Shown here piece after piece: positions 62,894 through 64,000 of a DNA stretch of 64,000 nt; within the stretch, counting starts at the first letter, position 1; every line of letters starts with the position of its first letter. Origin of the DNA: Rhizobiales bacterium Ga0077525 (lineage in GTDB: Bacteria > Pseudomonadota > Alphaproteobacteria > Rhizobiales > Xanthobacteraceae); the NCBI GenBank assembly GCA_001464835.1, contig LNDS01000015.1:1-64000 (forward strand), in the 5' to 3' direction. Below the pieces are notes generated by a model. It had not been told where the DNA came from and did not search any database. It saw only the letters and a program-made list of their open reading frames with translations. The position numbers were made by a program, and so were the translations under genes.

Positions 62894-64000
62894 ATGACCC
62901 TCGACGCCTTCCTGTTTCAGGTCCTCAACGGACTGTCCTCGGCCTCCGGTCTGTTCCTGATCGCGGCCGGGCTGTCGCTAATCTTCGGCGTCACCCGCAT
63001 CGTCAATCTGGCGCACGGGTCCCTCTATATGCTGGGGACCTATATTGCCTACACGTTCGCAACGAAGATAGGCGGCGTCACCGGCTTCTGGGGCGGCATT
63101 GTCGCCACCGCGCTGATCGTCGGAGCGCTAGGCGCGGCGATCGAGTTCGTACTGCTGCGGCGCATCTACCGCGCGCCGGAATTGTTCCAACTACTCGCGA
63201 CATTTGCGCTGGTGCTGGTCATCAACGACTTTGCGCTGTGGCTGTGGGGCCCGGCCGACCTGTTGGGCCCGCGCGCGCCGGGCTTTCGCGGCGCCGTTGA
63301 AATTCTTGGACGCCGGCTGCCGAGTTACGACTTGTTCCTGATCGTCATTGGCCCGCTGGTGCTGCTGGCGCTGCACCTGACGCTGACACGCACTCGCTTC
63401 GGCCGCCTGATCCGCGCCGCGACGCAGGACCGCGAAATGGTCGGCGCGCTCGGGGTCAATCAGGCGGTGCTGTTTACCTCGGTATTCGCGCTCGGCGCCG
63501 CCCTGGCCGGGCTCGGCGGCGCGCTGCAAATTGCGCGCGAGCCAGCAAACCTAGCAACCGACCTGATCGCGCTGGGCGACGCCTTTGTCGTCGTCGTGGT
63601 CGGCGGCATGGGCTCGATCCCCGGCGCTTATCTGGCGGCCGTTATCATCGCCGAGGTGAAGGCCTTGTGCATCGGCATCGGCACGGTCGATTTCGGCTTC
63701 GTCACGATCAACTTTTCCAAGTTCACCTTGGTGGCCGAATTCCTGGTCATGGCGATTGTCCTGATCGCACGGCCGTACGGCCTGCTCGGCAAGGCGCAGG
63801 GCGCGGTGCGCTCGATCGCCGAACCGGAAGAACCGATCCGTCCGGCGACGCCATTGCTGAAAGCCTTCGGCGTGGCCGTGCTGGCCGTTCTGGTGTGCCT
63901 GCCGCTCCTGGCGCAAAGCTCGCCCTATGTGCTGGTTCTCGGCATCGACGTCCTGATCGCGGTCATCTTTGCCGCCTCGCTGCATTTCATCATGGGGCCG
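62894..64000 (+). CDS. Fused LivH-LivM-type ABC permease, runs off the window
   Basis: At least 369 residues from ATG 62894, open to the window end. Residues ~1-290 are LivH-like: FLIAAGLSLIFGVTRIVNLA, ATQDREMVGALGVN coupling loop and VVGGMGSIPGAYLAAVI. After a linker (SIAEPEEPIRPATPLLKA) a second set of helices begins with the opening of a LivM protein (VLGIDVLIAVIFAASLHFIM). The two permeases are therefore one polypeptide. The ATPases would lie downstream. Confidence 0.85.
   Translation, partial: MTLDAFLFQVLNGLSSASGLFLIAAGLSLIFGVTRIVNLAHGSLYMLGTYIAYTFATKIGGVTGFWGGIVATALIVGALGAAIEFVLLRRIYRAPELFQLLATFALVLVINDFALWLWGPADLLGPRAPGFRGAVEILGRRLPSYDLFLIVIGPLVLLALHLTLTRTRFGRLIRAATQDREMVGALGVNQAVLFTSVFALGAALAGLGGALQIAREPANLATDLIALGDAFVVVVVGGMGSIPGAYLAAVIIAEVKALCIGIGTVDFGFVTINFSKFTLVAEFLVMAIVLIARPYGLLGKAQGAVRSIAEPEEPIRPATPLLKAFGVAVLAVLVCLPLLAQSSPYVLVLGIDVLIAVIFAASLHFIMGP

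Overview
The window looks like chromosomal DNA from a GC-rich alphaproteobacterium of the order Hyphomicrobiales, probably near Bradyrhizobium, Rhodopseudomonas or Pseudolabrys. This placement is an inference. It rests on the FixLJ-FixK oxygen cascade next to a ccoNOQP-ccoGHIS (fixNOQP-fixGHIS) cluster, on two branched-chain-amino-acid-type (Liv) ABC systems, on BTLCP and DUF808 proteins, and on palindromic intergenic repeats typical of the group. No rRNA, tRNA, CRISPR array or prophage was recognised.

Layout. 0.3-7.7 kb: a small exported protein, a very large two-partner-secretion-type adhesin with ten GLUG repeats, and, convergent with it, a LapG-like periplasmic cysteine protease. 8.3-9.3 kb: a DUF808 membrane protein. 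9.3-16.6 kb (minus strand): a sugar or sugar-acid uptake and catabolism cluster (ABC permeases, binding protein, ATPase, SDR dehydrogenase, IlvD/Edd dehydratase). 16.8-19.1 kb: an allophanate-hydrolase-type amidase, then two gene remnants at what looks like a deletion scar. 19.1-28.1 kb (plus strand): a membrane patatin phospholipase, a c-type cytochrome lipoprotein, and a GMC oxidoreductase fused through a membrane segment to a catalase-like domain. These three look like one membrane oxidoreductase module and are the best candidate for an undescribed system.

28.1-42.6 kb: the microaerobic block. fixJ and fixL run on the minus strand; fixK, a CBS-BON protein, a truncated SLC13-type transporter, ccoNOQP and ccoGHIS run on the plus strand, with an OmpW-like porin on the minus strand. 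Four FixK/FNR-type boxes (TTGA-N6-TCAA) precede the CBS-BON gene, the transporter, ccoN and ccoG. FixL/FixJ presumably sense low oxygen and induce FixK, which then drives the high-affinity cbb3 oxidase and its assembly genes.

42.6-54.1 kb: a cupin with a lysine-rich tail, YaiI, PyrE, a small GIY-YIG nuclease bounded by perfect 32-nt inverted REP repeats, a polysaccharide deacetylase, a full livKHMGF operon, a leaderless periplasmic-binding-fold protein, a strongly structured intergenic block with a cloverleaf-like fold, and an amidohydrolase-small protein-Rieske group. 54.3-64 kb: a TauE/SafE permease, an outer-membrane barrel, a 26-residue-repeat surface protein, an alpha/beta hydrolase, an unusual SDR, and a second Liv system whose two permeases appear fused and which runs off the window end.

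Start codons were chosen from Shine-Dalgarno spacing where possible. All functional names come from reading motifs, not from database searches.
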